Source of the DNA: Pontibacter aquaedesilientis
Lineage (GTDB): Bacteria; Bacteroidota; Bacteroidia; Cytophagales; Hymenobacteraceae
DNA length: 64,000 nucleotides
Direction of reading: 5' to 3'
Assembly (NCBI RefSeq): GCF_014773225.1
Contig: NZ_JACXAJ010000004.1
Location: forward strand, 1-64,000
In this document: piece after piece, positions 6,277 through 14,149 of the stretch
Layout of the letters: the number at the start of each line of letters is the position of its first letter
Numbering within the stretch: position 1 is the first letter of the stretch
Position numbers and translations under genes: made by a program
The notes under the pieces: generated by a model
Told to the model about the DNA's origin: nothing
Databases searched by the model: none
The model's input: the letters and a program-made list of their open reading frames with translations, nothing else

Positions 6277-6606
6277 ATGCACCCACAAATAACTGAGTAC
6301 ATAATCTGCTCTGAAAAGCACAAAGAAACGCTCGCTGCATTACGCGAGCTGGTGCACGATTCCGTGCCTGGCTTAACCGAGGATTTTAAATGGGGCCGGC
6401 CGGTGTTCAGAACTCAAAATAACTTCGCCTACCTCAAATCAGCCAAAGCATATGTGACGGTAGGCTTTTTCAATTTTGGAAAGCTGCATGATCCACAAAA
6501 CCTGCTTGAAGGGACAGGGAAAGAGATGCGGCACATCAAAATAAAAAATGTCAGCGACATCGACAGTAACTTGCTGAAAGAATGGTTTAAGTCAGCTGCA
6601 GTTTAG
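6277..6606 (+). CDS. DUF1801-family protein, 109 aa
   Basis: Matches the DUF1801 (YdhG-like) pattern: LRELVHDSVPGLTEDFKWGRPVF (residues about 22-44), then YLKSAKAYVTVGFFNFGKL and GTGKEMRHIKIKN. The fold is a small alpha/beta domain sometimes described as iron-chaperone-like; its true role is unsettled. The open frame extends left through the last attC-like site, so ATG 6277, just past the site, is taken as the start. It is either the last cassette, having lost its own attC, or the first chromosomal gene beyond the array. Confidence 0.8.
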   Translation: MHPQITEYIICSEKHKETLAALRELVHDSVPGLTEDFKWGRPVFRTQNNFAYLKSAKAYVTVGFFNFGKLHDPQNLLEGTGKEMRHIKIKNVSDIDSNLLKEWFKSAAV

Positions 6607-6638
6607 CCCTCCAAGCCTTTGTCCGTATACCTGCCTGT

Positions 6639-7193
6639 ATGAAGACTGAAAAGGAGAAAATGCTGGCGGGTGAGTTGTATGACGCATTGGATAAACAACT
6701 GTCTGATGAGCGCCTGCAGACCCGTTTACTGCTAAAAGAACTGAACGATAGCCGCGAAGATCAGGAAACTGAGCGCAGCCGCCTCCTGAAGGCGTTGATA
6801 CCACGTGCGGGCGAGGGTCTCTGGCTACAGCCGCCCTTTTACTGCGACTACGGCTACAACATAGTGGTAGGTGAGAAGGTGTTTTTCAACTTCAACTGCG
6901 TGGTGCTCGATGTGGCCCAGGTCACTATTGGCAGCAGAACCCTGTTCGGCCCTAACGTACAGGTATACACCGCTACCCACCCAATGAATCACCGTGAACG
7001 TGCCTCTGGTCTGGAATATGCCAAGCCTATTACCATTGGTGAGGATGTCTGGATCGGCGGTAGCGCCGTAATTTGCCCCGGCGTTAGTATCGGCGATCGC
7101 AGTGTGATTGGGGCTGGCAGTGTGGTCACAAAAGATGTACCTGCCGATGTGTTTGCGGCGGGTAATCCCTGTCGTGTCATCCGGGAATTGTAG
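6639..7193 (+). CDS. maa: Maltose O-acetyltransferase-like sugar acetyltransferase
   Basis: 184 aa, the normal length for Maa/NodL/LacA enzymes, which transfer acetyl from acetyl-CoA to sugars. The N-terminal Mac domain (EKEKMLAGELYDALDKQL) is followed by left-handed beta-helix hexapeptide repeats: YCDYGYNIVVGEKVFFNFNCV, the catalytic region TATHPMNHRERASG with its His, and IGEDVWIGGSAVICPGVSIGDRSVIGAGSVV. It ends with the usual AAGNPCRVIREL. Cytoplasmic. The exact sugar substrate cannot be read from sequence. It sits alone, with a strong hairpin after the stop. Confidence 0.92.
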   Translation: MKTEKEKMLAGELYDALDKQLSDERLQTRLLLKELNDSREDQETERSRLLKALIPRAGEGLWLQPPFYCDYGYNIVVGEKVFFNFNCVVLDVAQVTIGSRTLFGPNVQVYTATHPMNHRERASGLEYAKPITIGEDVWIGGSAVICPGVSIGDRSVIGAGSVVTKDVPADVFAAGNPCRVIREL

Positions 7194-7220
7194 ATGCGCT
7201 ATACCTATACCTGAAATCAC

Positions 7221-7252
7221 AAAGGGCCTCTCCGTTTCCGAAGAGGCCCTTT
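7221..7252. terminator. Bidirectional terminator between maa and pdhC
   Basis: AAAGGGCCTCT (7221-7231) and AGAGGCCCTTT (7242-7252) form an 11-bp perfect stem between two convergent genes. Confidence 0.85.
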
Positions 7253-7273
7253 GCTTTGTTTATTTAAAATTAC

Positions 7274-8935
7274 CTATACCAGTATTCTCACTGGGTTCTC
7301 CAGCAGATTCTTAAAGGTCTGCAGGAAAGCGGAGCCTACGGCGCCATCTACTACACGGTGGTCGCAGGAAAGGGTTACTTTCATCACGTTACCGATCCTG
7401 ATCTGACCATCACGCACAACCGGCGTCTGCTTGATGCCACCTACAGCCATAATGCAGGCATCCGGTGGGTTAATGATAGCAGTAAACTCTTCGATGCCGA
7501 ACATACCCAGGTTAGAGATCGTGAAGGTGTTTCCTTCCCAGTCAGCTGGCTGCAGCTTTTTGTTCTTGGCTTTACCGCCCAAATCCTTTACTTCAGCAGC
7601 AATAGCCGACAGCGACTTGTAGTCGGCGTTGCGTACCACTGGCACCAACAGGCCTTCTTCTACTGCCACAGCCACACCAATGTTGATGTGCTTGTTGTAG
7701 CGGATCTTGTCGCCCAGCCACGAAGAGTTCACGGCAGGGTGCTGGCGAAGCGCCGCAGCAGCCGCCTTGATCACCAGGTCGTTGAACGAAACCTTAACTG
7801 GAGATACCTCATTGATAGATACACGGGCTTCCATAGCCTTGTCCATGTCGATTTCCATGGTCAGGTAGAAGTGCGGTGCCGTGAACTTGCTTTCTGCCAG
7901 ACGGCGGGCAATCACTTTGCGCATCTGCGACACGTTCACTTCTTCGTAAGACTCGGCCGGAGCGCCAGGTATAGCCTGTGCTGCCGGGGCGGCTGCAGGC
8001 GCCTTAGCGGCTTCTTTCTGAGGCGCGGCAGATGGCGTGAAGCTTTCCACGTCGCGCAGTACGATGCGTCCACCCTCGCCTGATCCTTTGATCTGGCTTA
8101 GGTTAAAGCCTTTTTCTTTGGCTACTTTCTTGGCAAGCGGAGAAGCCTTGATACGGCCGTTTCCTTCGGCGGCAACTTCTTCCTTCGGCTCAGGTTTTTC
8201 TTCTGCTTTCGGTTCTTCAGCCGGAGCCTCTTCTTTCGTTTCAGCTTTTGCTTCAGCAGAACCGGAGGCTTGCGCGTCCAGTAATGCTTTGTAGTCAGCG
8301 TCTTTGTCACCAATAATGGCGATAATGGCATCTATAGGAACAGAATCACCTTCGTTTACTCCGGTGTAAAGCAGTGTACCGTCTTCGTATGATTCCAGCT
8401 CCATGGTCGCTTTGTCGGTCTCCACTTCGGCCAGAATATCGCCGGAGCTCACTTTGTCACCTACCTTCTTCAGCCACGATACAAGAACACCCTCTGTCAT
8501 GGTGTCGCTCATCTTCGGCATGCGGATCACGTTGGCCTTGATGTTGGATGTGTCTACAGAGGTTTTGGCGGCAGGGGCTTCCGCCTTGGCAGGGGCGTCC
8601 TCTTTCTTCTCTTCTTTCTTTTCAGCTTTCGGCTCTTCTTTGGCAGCTGGTTTCTCACCGTTTCCGGCTCCGCCCAACAGTTCGGAGATATCCTCTCCCT
8701 CTTTGCCAATGATTGCTATTACAGCATCAACTGGTACAGAATCGCCCTTTTTCGGACCAATGTGCAACAGGGTGCCATCTTCGTATGATTCCAGTTCCAT
8801 GGTCGCCTTGTCGGTCTCCACTTCGGCCAGAATATCGCCGGAGCTTACCTTGTCACCTACTTTCTTAAGCCAAGATGCAATCACCCCCTCAGTCATCGTG
8901 TCGCTCATCTTAGGCATTCGTATCACTTCAGCCAT
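7274..8935 (-). CDS. pdhC: Dihydrolipoamide acetyltransferase, E2 of pyruvate dehydrogenase
   Basis: 553 aa. Two N-terminal lipoyl domains (about 1-80 and 133-212), each with ETDKATME and lipoyl-lysines at 43 and 175; Glu/Ala/Pro/Lys-rich linkers; a peripheral subunit-binding domain (about 264-297, SPLAKKVAKEKGFNLSQIKGSG); and a catalytic domain (about 330-553) with CDHRVVDG, catalytic His near 526. It moves acetyl groups from E1 to CoA in the pyruvate dehydrogenase complex. The upstream extension MIRRNRRTNKTII is discounted because MAEVIRMPKM is the canonical lipoyl start. The lipoyl repeats are almost identical even in DNA. A good promoter lies upstream. Confidence 0.95.
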   Translation of the reverse strand: MAEVIRMPKMSDTMTEGVIASWLKKVGDKVSSGDILAEVETDKATMELESYEDGTLLHIGPKKGDSVPVDAVIAIIGKEGEDISELLGGAGNGEKPAAKEEPKAEKKEEKKEDAPAKAEAPAAKTSVDTSNIKANVIRMPKMSDTMTEGVLVSWLKKVGDKVSSGDILAEVETDKATMELESYEDGTLLYTGVNEGDSVPIDAIIAIIGDKDADYKALLDAQASGSAEAKAETKEEAPAEEPKAEEKPEPKEEVAAEGNGRIKASPLAKKVAKEKGFNLSQIKGSGEGGRIVLRDVESFTPSAAPQKEAAKAPAAAPAAQAIPGAPAESYEEVNVSQMRKVIARRLAESKFTAPHFYLTMEIDMDKAMEARVSINEVSPVKVSFNDLVIKAAAAALRQHPAVNSSWLGDKIRYNKHINIGVAVAVEEGLLVPVVRNADYKSLSAIAAEVKDLGGKAKNKKLQPADWEGNTFTISNLGMFGIEEFTAIINPPDACIMAVGGIKQTPVVRDGQIRIGNVMKVTLSCDHRVVDGAVGSAFLQTFKNLLENPVRILV

Positions 8936-8981
8936 AATTATCGTCTTGTTTGTTCGCCTATTTCGTCTAATCAATAAGACC

Positions 8982-9012
8982 CAAAATTAGACCTAAAAAT
9001 ATTTTATTCAAA
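8982..9012 (-). promoter_or_regulatory. Promoter of pdhC
   Basis: Read on the minus strand, TTTG (9012-9009), 19 bp, then TAATTTTG (8989-8982) matches the Bacteroidota -33/-7 consensus. It lies 46 nt before the chosen pdhC start, which supports MAEV... as the N-terminus. Confidence 0.7.
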
Positions 9013-9043
9013 CTATACCCATTATTTTGTTGGCACGGCTCGT

Positions 9044-9670
9044 TTATACCGTCAAATCCTGCAAATGGGCTACGTCGCAGTACTTCTTCACCGTGAACAT
9101 GCTACCCGTGTAATCGAGCTGGTAGAGGCACAGGTTCTGGTGTTCGAACTGGTCCATGCAGCGCAGCGGGTAGCGCAGCAGCTGGCTCAGCAATATGCGC
9201 ATGGCACGCCCGTGCATACAGATCAGCACCGTATCTTCTTCCGGACGGCTCAGCATCAGGTCTACAAAAACCTTTTGCCGGGCGGCTACCAGGTCGGGAC
9301 TCTCCCCTCCTTCTATGCACAGGCTGGTCTCGCCCTCGCACCAGGTCTGCAGCAGGCGATGGTAGTAAGCGTCCTCTTCGGGCGTAATGCGGGAGCCTTC
9401 GCGGGTGCCCCAGTTGATCTCATTCAGGCCGGCGTGCTGCTCGTGGGGTATGCCCAGGTCCAGAAAGCCCTGCACTGACTGGATACTGCGCTTTAGCGTG
9501 GAGGTGTACACCTTACTGAAAGGGATGTCCCTGTACTTTTCATAAAAAGCGGCTGCCTGGCTACGCCCCAACTCATTCAGGGAAGAGTCGACGCCACTTC
9601 CCTGCACGATGCCCTGCAGGTTGAAGTCGGTCTGCCCGTGGCGGATGATGTATATTTTCTTAATACTCAA
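9044..9670 (-). CDS. Histidine phosphatase family protein
   Basis: 208 aa. The RHG signature is at residues 10-12 (IIRHGQTDFN); the second catalytic His is in CMHGRAMRILL (about residues 153-163), and a conserved Glu lies in LNEINWGTREG. These define the phosphoglycerate-mutase-like phosphatases, which work through a phospho-histidine intermediate. The substrate (phosphosugar, phosphoserine or cobalamin precursor) cannot be decided. It is transcribed away from the menaquinone genes across a 68-nt divergent gap. Confidence 0.88.
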   Translation of the reverse strand: MSIKKIYIIRHGQTDFNLQGIVQGSGVDSSLNELGRSQAAAFYEKYRDIPFSKVYTSTLKRSIQSVQGFLDLGIPHEQHAGLNEINWGTREGSRITPEEDAYYHRLLQTWCEGETSLCIEGGESPDLVAARQKVFVDLMLSRPEEDTVLICMHGRAMRILLSQLLRYPLRCMDQFEHQNLCLYQLDYTGSMFTVKKYCDVAHLQDLTV

Positions 9671-9678
9671 AATTCTTC

Positions 9679-9686
9679 TACTTTTG
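9679..9686 (+). promoter_or_regulatory. -7 promoter box for the menaquinone genes
   Basis: TACTTTTG fits TAnnTTTG, 52 nt before the thioesterase start. No clear -33 TTTG was seen at the right distance. Confidence 0.5.
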
Positions 9687-9738
9687 CTTCTTTACAAATA
9701 CGAGCGTGCGAAGTTAATACGCGCAATTTTTACATAAA

Positions 9739-10149
9739 ATGGATTCTACCTTAGAAAAACTGCAGGAGTGGCGCAAAAATACCATGGTGGAGCACCTGGG
9801 CATCGAACTTACCGAGTACGGCGAGGGCTATATTTGCGGTAAAATGCCGGTGGACCACCGCACGCACCAACCCATGGGCCTGCTGCACGGCGGTGCCTCC
9901 GTGGCGCTGGCCGAGACGCTGGCCAGCATTGGCGCGGCCCTGTCGGTGGACCTGAGCAAGAAAGCCTGCGTGGGACTGGAGATCAACGCCAACCACATTC
10001 GGAGCGTGCACGAAGGTTGGGTATACGGTAAGGCCACGGCCCTGCATACGGGTCGCAGCACGCAGGTATGGGAAGTCAGGATCACGACAGAAGCCGGCGA
10101 ACTGGTTTGTCTGAGCCGCATGACCGTTGCCGTAATCGATAAAAAATAA
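9739..10149 (+). CDS. menI: Hotdog thioesterase, probable 1,4-dihydroxy-2-naphthoyl-CoA hydrolase
   Basis: 136 aa single-domain hotdog protein of the PaaI/MenI type. GLLHGGASVALAETLASIGA (about 47-66) carries the conserved HGG and a catalytic acidic residue; EINANHIRSVHEGWVYGKATALHTGRSTQVWEVRI is the typical second half. It starts the menaquinone cluster and ends 4 nt before menF, which favours DHNA-CoA hydrolysis over other acyl-CoA substrates. The specificity is inferred from context. Confidence 0.85.
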   Translation: MDSTLEKLQEWRKNTMVEHLGIELTEYGEGYICGKMPVDHRTHQPMGLLHGGASVALAETLASIGAALSVDLSKKACVGLEINANHIRSVHEGWVYGKATALHTGRSTQVWEVRITTEAGELVCLSRMTVAVIDKK

Positions 10150-10153
10150 AGGC

Positions 10154-11365
10154 ATGGCACAGGAAATGGCCGGTAACAACGCAAAAGAATCGCCCCGCTA
10201 TACCTTGACCGAGGTGCTGCAGACGGCACTGCATCAGGGATTGGCCGTAGCCGCCTGGCGACTGCCTTTGCAGCCGGAGGTGCAACTTTGCGTTTCCTTC
10301 ACGCCGCAAACCACGCAGGAGATTCCGACGCTGGAACCCAGCCCGGCCGGATTTCTCTTCTGTCCTTTCCAGGCTGATGCGGTACATCCCCATATTTTTC
10401 TCAAAGCCGATCTCAGTTTTTCCTCCATCACCGGAGAACTGACACAGTCCCCGGATGCACCTGACTCGCAGGCAGCAGCTTTTTTCCAGGCACTGGAAAA
10501 TGGAGTTCAGCGTCAATCGACAAACTGGCCTTTCCCTGACTCGAATCCGAACCAGTCAGATCGCACCGAAGAGACTTTTCAGGCTGCCGTAAGCCTGGCA
10601 GTTGATCTAATCAGGGCTGAGGCGATGGAAAAAGTGGTGCTCTCGCGCAGTCATTCGGTTCCCCTGCCCGATTCGTTTGAACTAACAACCGCATTCGAGC
10701 AGATGCTCTCGGTCTACCCCAATGCCTTTGTCTCGCTTACCGCTATACCTGGTATCGGCACCTGGATGGGCGCTTCGCCGGAAGTACTGGTGAGTGTGGA
10801 CAAGCAACAGGTGTTTAAGACTGTAGCACTGGCCGGCACGCAACCCGCCAGCGAAGACGGCTCCACGGCCAACGCCATCTGGCGACAGAAAGAGATCGAA
10901 GAGCAAGGCATGGTGGAACGCTATGTTCTCAGCTGTTTTAAAAAGCTGCGCCTGCGCGAGTATACCGAAGTAGGCCCGCGCACCGTAATTGCGGGTAACC
11001 TCATGCACCTGCGCACCGATTTTAAGGTAGACCTGAAGGAAGTGGACTTTCCGACGCTGGGCACCGATATGCTGCGACTCCTCCACCCTACTTCCGCCGT
11101 ATGCGGACTTCCCAAGGAGCCTGCTCTGCAGTTCATCCTGGCGAACGAAGGGTATAACCGCAGCTATTACAGTGGTTTTCTGGGGCCGGTGAACAGTGCA
11201 GTCGGCACACATTTATTCGTGAACCTGCGCTGCATGCAGCTACTGGAAACGGAAGCGGTCTTGTATGCCGGGGCCGGCATCACTGGCGAGTCCTCCCCTG
11301 ACAAGGAATGGCAGGAAACCCAGCATAAACTCCAAACCATGTTTAAAATTCTGGCTGAGTTTTAA
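10154..11365 (+). CDS. menF: Isochorismate synthase
   Basis: 403 aa, chorismate-binding fold. Signature segments: AMEKVVLSRSHSV (about 156-168), WMGASPEVLV, the conserved LHPTSAVCGLPKEPA, and the C-terminal GAGITGESSPDKEWQETQHKL. It converts chorismate to isochorismate, the first committed step of classical menaquinone synthesis. It is directly downstream of the thioesterase (4-nt gap), so translational coupling is likely. A repeat-rich 186-nt gap separates it from menD. Confidence 0.93.
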   Translation: MAQEMAGNNAKESPRYTLTEVLQTALHQGLAVAAWRLPLQPEVQLCVSFTPQTTQEIPTLEPSPAGFLFCPFQADAVHPHIFLKADLSFSSITGELTQSPDAPDSQAAAFFQALENGVQRQSTNWPFPDSNPNQSDRTEETFQAAVSLAVDLIRAEAMEKVVLSRSHSVPLPDSFELTTAFEQMLSVYPNAFVSLTAIPGIGTWMGASPEVLVSVDKQQVFKTVALAGTQPASEDGSTANAIWRQKEIEEQGMVERYVLSCFKKLRLREYTEVGPRTVIAGNLMHLRTDFKVDLKEVDFPTLGTDMLRLLHPTSAVCGLPKEPALQFILANEGYNRSYYSGFLGPVNSAVGTHLFVNLRCMQLLETEAVLYAGAGITGESSPDKEWQETQHKLQTMFKILAEF

Positions 11366-11370
11366 ATAAT

Positions 11371-11551
11371 GAGTGATTGAGTGAATGAGTGAATGAGTGA
11401 GTTTAAAAGTTAGAAAGTTTAGAAGTTAGAAAGTTTGGAAGCTATAGCTTGCAGGTACAGAAACATTTGAATTGCGCATTTAACTATTCACCAGCTCAAA
11501 ATTCACTCATTCACTCATTCGCTCATTCACTAACTTACTAACTCACTAAAT
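11371..11551. repeat. Inverted low-complexity repeat between menF and menD
   Basis: The left part (11371-11404) is built of GAGTGAATGAGT words; the right part (11499-11550) is its approximate reverse complement (ACTCATTCACTCATTC). Between them lie copies of GTTAGAAAGTTTAGAA. The arms could pair over more than 20 bp in the transcript. Confidence 0.75.
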
Positions 11552-13249
11552 ATGATCCTCCAGCCTGTTGTCAATATTGCCGAGATATGTGCCCGCAAGG
11601 GAGTGCAGAACGTGGTGCTTTCGCCGGGGTCACGCTGTGCGCCGCTTACCATCGCCTTTGCCCGCCACCCGAACCTGACGGTGCGCACGGTGAGCGATGA
11701 GCGTGCCGCTGCCTTCATTGCCCTGGGTATGGCACAGACAACAGGAAAGCCGATAGTGCTGGTGTGTACCTCTGGTACGGCTGCTTTGAATTACGCCCCT
11801 GCCGTGGCGGAGGCCTTTTTCTTGCAGGTGCCTTTGCTGGTGCTTACCGCTGACCGCCCACCTGAGTGGATCGACCAACTGGATGGGCAAACCATACGGC
11901 AGCAGCAGGTATACGGCCGCCACGTGAAGCAGAGTTTTGATTTTCCGGTCGACCTTAGCCATTCGGATGCGGGGTGGCATACCGAGCGGCTTGTTTCGGA
12001 GGCCCTGAACGAAACGGTTGCCTACCCAGCCGGTCCGGTACACATCAATGTGCCCTTGCGTGAACCTTTCTACCCAAACGCCGGTGAGGAGATAACATGC
12101 AGTCAGCACATGAAGGTGATCGAAGAAGAGCAGAGCCTGTTTGAGATCAACTCGATGCAGGCCCTGAAACTGGAACAGGAAATGCTGTACTACAAACGGG
12201 TGCTCATCGTGGCCGGGCAAGGTAACTTTGACGCCAGACTCCTCCAGTGCCTCCAGACGTTCATGGGCTCTACGGGTGCCGTGGTGGTAGGCGATGTGAT
12301 CAGCAACACGCAACAGCTCTCGGGGGTAGTGCGCCACCAGGATGCTATCCTGGCCTGCGTGGATACCGAAAAGATGAAATCGCTGCAGCCCGACCTACTG
12401 ATTACTTTCGGCAAATCGGTGATCTCCAAAAGCCTGAAGCTATACCTGCGCCAATACAAACCCAAGGCGCACTGGCACCTGCAGCCGGCCGGCCAGGTAG
12501 CCGACACCTTCCAGTCTCTGACCAAGATCATTCGCTGCACGCCCGGCAGCTTTTTCCATCGCATGGCCGGCTGCACCCGCGAGGATTCCGGCTATGTGCA
12601 GGCCTGGGCAGGTATGGAGCGCAAAGCAGGTGATTTTCTGAACCAGTTTACCGCCACAGCACCCTACAGCGAACTCACCGTGGTAGCCCGCATGCTGCAG
12701 GCCCTTCCAAACCGAAGCAACCTGCACCTGGCCAACAGCATGGCCGTGCGTTACGCCAATATACTGGGTCTGTCTGCAGAGCAAGAGGTGCGTGTATACG
12801 CCAATCGGGGAACAAGCGGGATAGACGGCAGCACCAGTACGGCCGTGGGCTGCGCCCTGAGCAGCAACCGGATCACGACGCTGCTGACCGGCGACCTGGC
12901 TTTTTTCTACGACCGCAACGGGCTTTGGCACAACTACCTGCCCGCCAATCTACGCATCATCATCATCAACAACCACGCGGGTGGCATTTTCCGTCTGATC
13001 GATGGCCCGCGCCGACAGCCGGAGCTGGAGGAGTTCTTTGAGACCCGCCAGGAACTGGACGCAAGCAACACGGCCAGCGATTTTGGGCTCCGCTATACCT
13101 CCTGTCATTCGCTGCAAGAGCTGGATCAGGCACTGCCGGATTTCTTCGCATCAGACGCCGGCGCAGGTATACTGGAGATCTTCACCGACAGCAAAAGCAA
13201 CGCGACGGAGTTTGCCGCCTATAAGCAGGCCCTGCTGCAAGCCCTCTAA
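11552..13249 (+). CDS. menD: SEPHCHC synthase (menaquinone)
   Basis: 565 aa thiamine-diphosphate enzyme that joins isochorismate and 2-oxoglutarate to SEPHCHC. Seen: SPGSRCAPLTIAFA (about 24-37), the cofactor-activating Glu in SDERAAAFIALG, CTSGTAALNYAPAVAEAF, LTADRPPEWIDQLDGQTIRQ, and the C-terminal TPP/Mg site LLTGDLAFFYDRNGLW...INNHAGGIFRL. Full length. The next enzymes of the pathway, menH, menC and menB, are not in the window; menE follows at 14150. Confidence 0.95.
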   Translation: MILQPVVNIAEICARKGVQNVVLSPGSRCAPLTIAFARHPNLTVRTVSDERAAAFIALGMAQTTGKPIVLVCTSGTAALNYAPAVAEAFFLQVPLLVLTADRPPEWIDQLDGQTIRQQQVYGRHVKQSFDFPVDLSHSDAGWHTERLVSEALNETVAYPAGPVHINVPLREPFYPNAGEEITCSQHMKVIEEEQSLFEINSMQALKLEQEMLYYKRVLIVAGQGNFDARLLQCLQTFMGSTGAVVVGDVISNTQQLSGVVRHQDAILACVDTEKMKSLQPDLLITFGKSVISKSLKLYLRQYKPKAHWHLQPAGQVADTFQSLTKIIRCTPGSFFHRMAGCTREDSGYVQAWAGMERKAGDFLNQFTATAPYSELTVVARMLQALPNRSNLHLANSMAVRYANILGLSAEQEVRVYANRGTSGIDGSTSTAVGCALSSNRITTLLTGDLAFFYDRNGLWHNYLPANLRIIIINNHAGGIFRLIDGPRRQPELEEFFETRQELDASNTASDFGLRYTSCHSLQELDQALPDFFASDAGAGILEIFTDSKSNATEFAAYKQALLQAL

Positions 13250-13335
13250 GATATACCGGCTGCCTTCATCCGTTCTGTAGAATTAAACGTTTAAATAATT
13301 GTACACCAATTTGTTGAACCTTAAATTTTACAGCC

Positions 13336-13791
13336 ATGAATTTATCGCAAGACATGAACCGGATCGAACATTGGGCTGATACACATCACCCGGTTTGGGT
13401 AGATTTCGTGCGGATGGCGCTGGGTATATTCATCTTCATGAAAGGCATTATGTTCATACAGGATACGGAGGCATTGCAAAACATCATGCGAAACAGCCAG
13501 TTCCAGTGGGTGTCGTTCGGCTTGGCCCATTATGTGGCTTTTGCGCACCTGGTAGGTGGTTTGTTCATCGCCATGGGCCTAGTTACACGCATTGCCATCC
13601 TTTTCCAGATACCTATTCTGCTGGGTGCCGTGTTCTTTATCAATCCACAGCGAGGCTTTTACTCTGAGAACGCTGAATTATGGTCCTCCATTATCGTGCT
13701 CATCCTATTGATCTTCTTCCTGGTATGGGGCTCGGGCAGGTTGTCAGTCGACCACCTCATCCGCAAACCCAAAAGAGACTGGCTCTACTGA
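13336..13791 (+). CDS. DoxX-family membrane protein
   Basis: 151 aa with four predicted transmembrane segments (about 22-40, 63-83, 88-106 and 115-135). The first carries the LGIFIFMKGIMF pattern of DoxX proteins, and FAHLVGGLFIAMGLVTRIAILFQIPILLGAVFFI forms the middle pair. DoxX proteins are small inner-membrane subunits, some tied to quinone-linked oxidation. Its place between menD and menE suggests a quinone-related role, but that is inference. Confidence 0.82.
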   Translation: MNLSQDMNRIEHWADTHHPVWVDFVRMALGIFIFMKGIMFIQDTEALQNIMRNSQFQWVSFGLAHYVAFAHLVGGLFIAMGLVTRIAILFQIPILLGAVFFINPQRGFYSENAELWSSIIVLILLIFFLVWGSGRLSVDHLIRKPKRDWLY

Positions 13792-13923
13792 GCACTCGGC
13801 AGATCGTTCCCTTCACACAGCAGTAGCTTCACTGACAGGTATACCATGTGCTCTTTCAGGCTATCATGAACAATTTAAGCCCTTAAAAAGGCACGCCAGA
13901 TTTTTCTGATGCGTGAGAAGTCG

Positions 13924-13931
13924 TAATTTTG
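13924..13931 (+). promoter_or_regulatory. -7 promoter box in the DoxX-menE gap
   Basis: TAATTTTG is an exact TAnnTTTG match. It stands 226 nt before menE and about 80 nt before a strong hairpin, so it may drive a short RNA as well as menE. Confidence 0.5.
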
Positions 13932-13937
13932 CCGGCC

Positions 13938-14040
13938 TGCTATACCTTCATCCTTGCTACATACGCGGCTAAAGGTATGGCCCTTGATACCGCAATACTC
14001 GATCAGAGCAGAGGTAAGGTTTACTTCTGCTCTGTTTGTT
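13938..14040 (+). ncRNA. Candidate small RNA or structured leader before menE
   Basis: No convincing gene lies between 13792 and 14149. Downstream of the -7 box there are two hairpins: CTATACCTT/AAGGTATGG (13940-13948 with 13972-13980, one mismatch) and a 14-bp stem (14004-14017 with 14021-14034, one G-U) followed by TTTGTTTT. The second looks like a rho-independent terminator or attenuator. The boundaries are guesses, and no known RNA family was recognised. Confidence 0.35.
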
Positions 14041-14149
14041 TTAAATTATTTCCGTGCCTGGTCCTGTCTTGGTACGTATGCACTAAAACGATTGAAAAAT
14101 TTCCGCAGAAAGCAGCCCGGTGCCGTATTCTGCTTAATCATAACATTAC

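Noticed and set aside
7358-8083. 241-codon frame on the + strand opposite pdhC
   Set aside because: Antisense to the conserved E2 gene, with composition of a reverse-complement shadow.
11371-11551. CRISPR array
   Set aside because: The repeated words are short, irregularly spaced, lack unique spacers of constant length and occur in inverted orientation; no cas genes are present.
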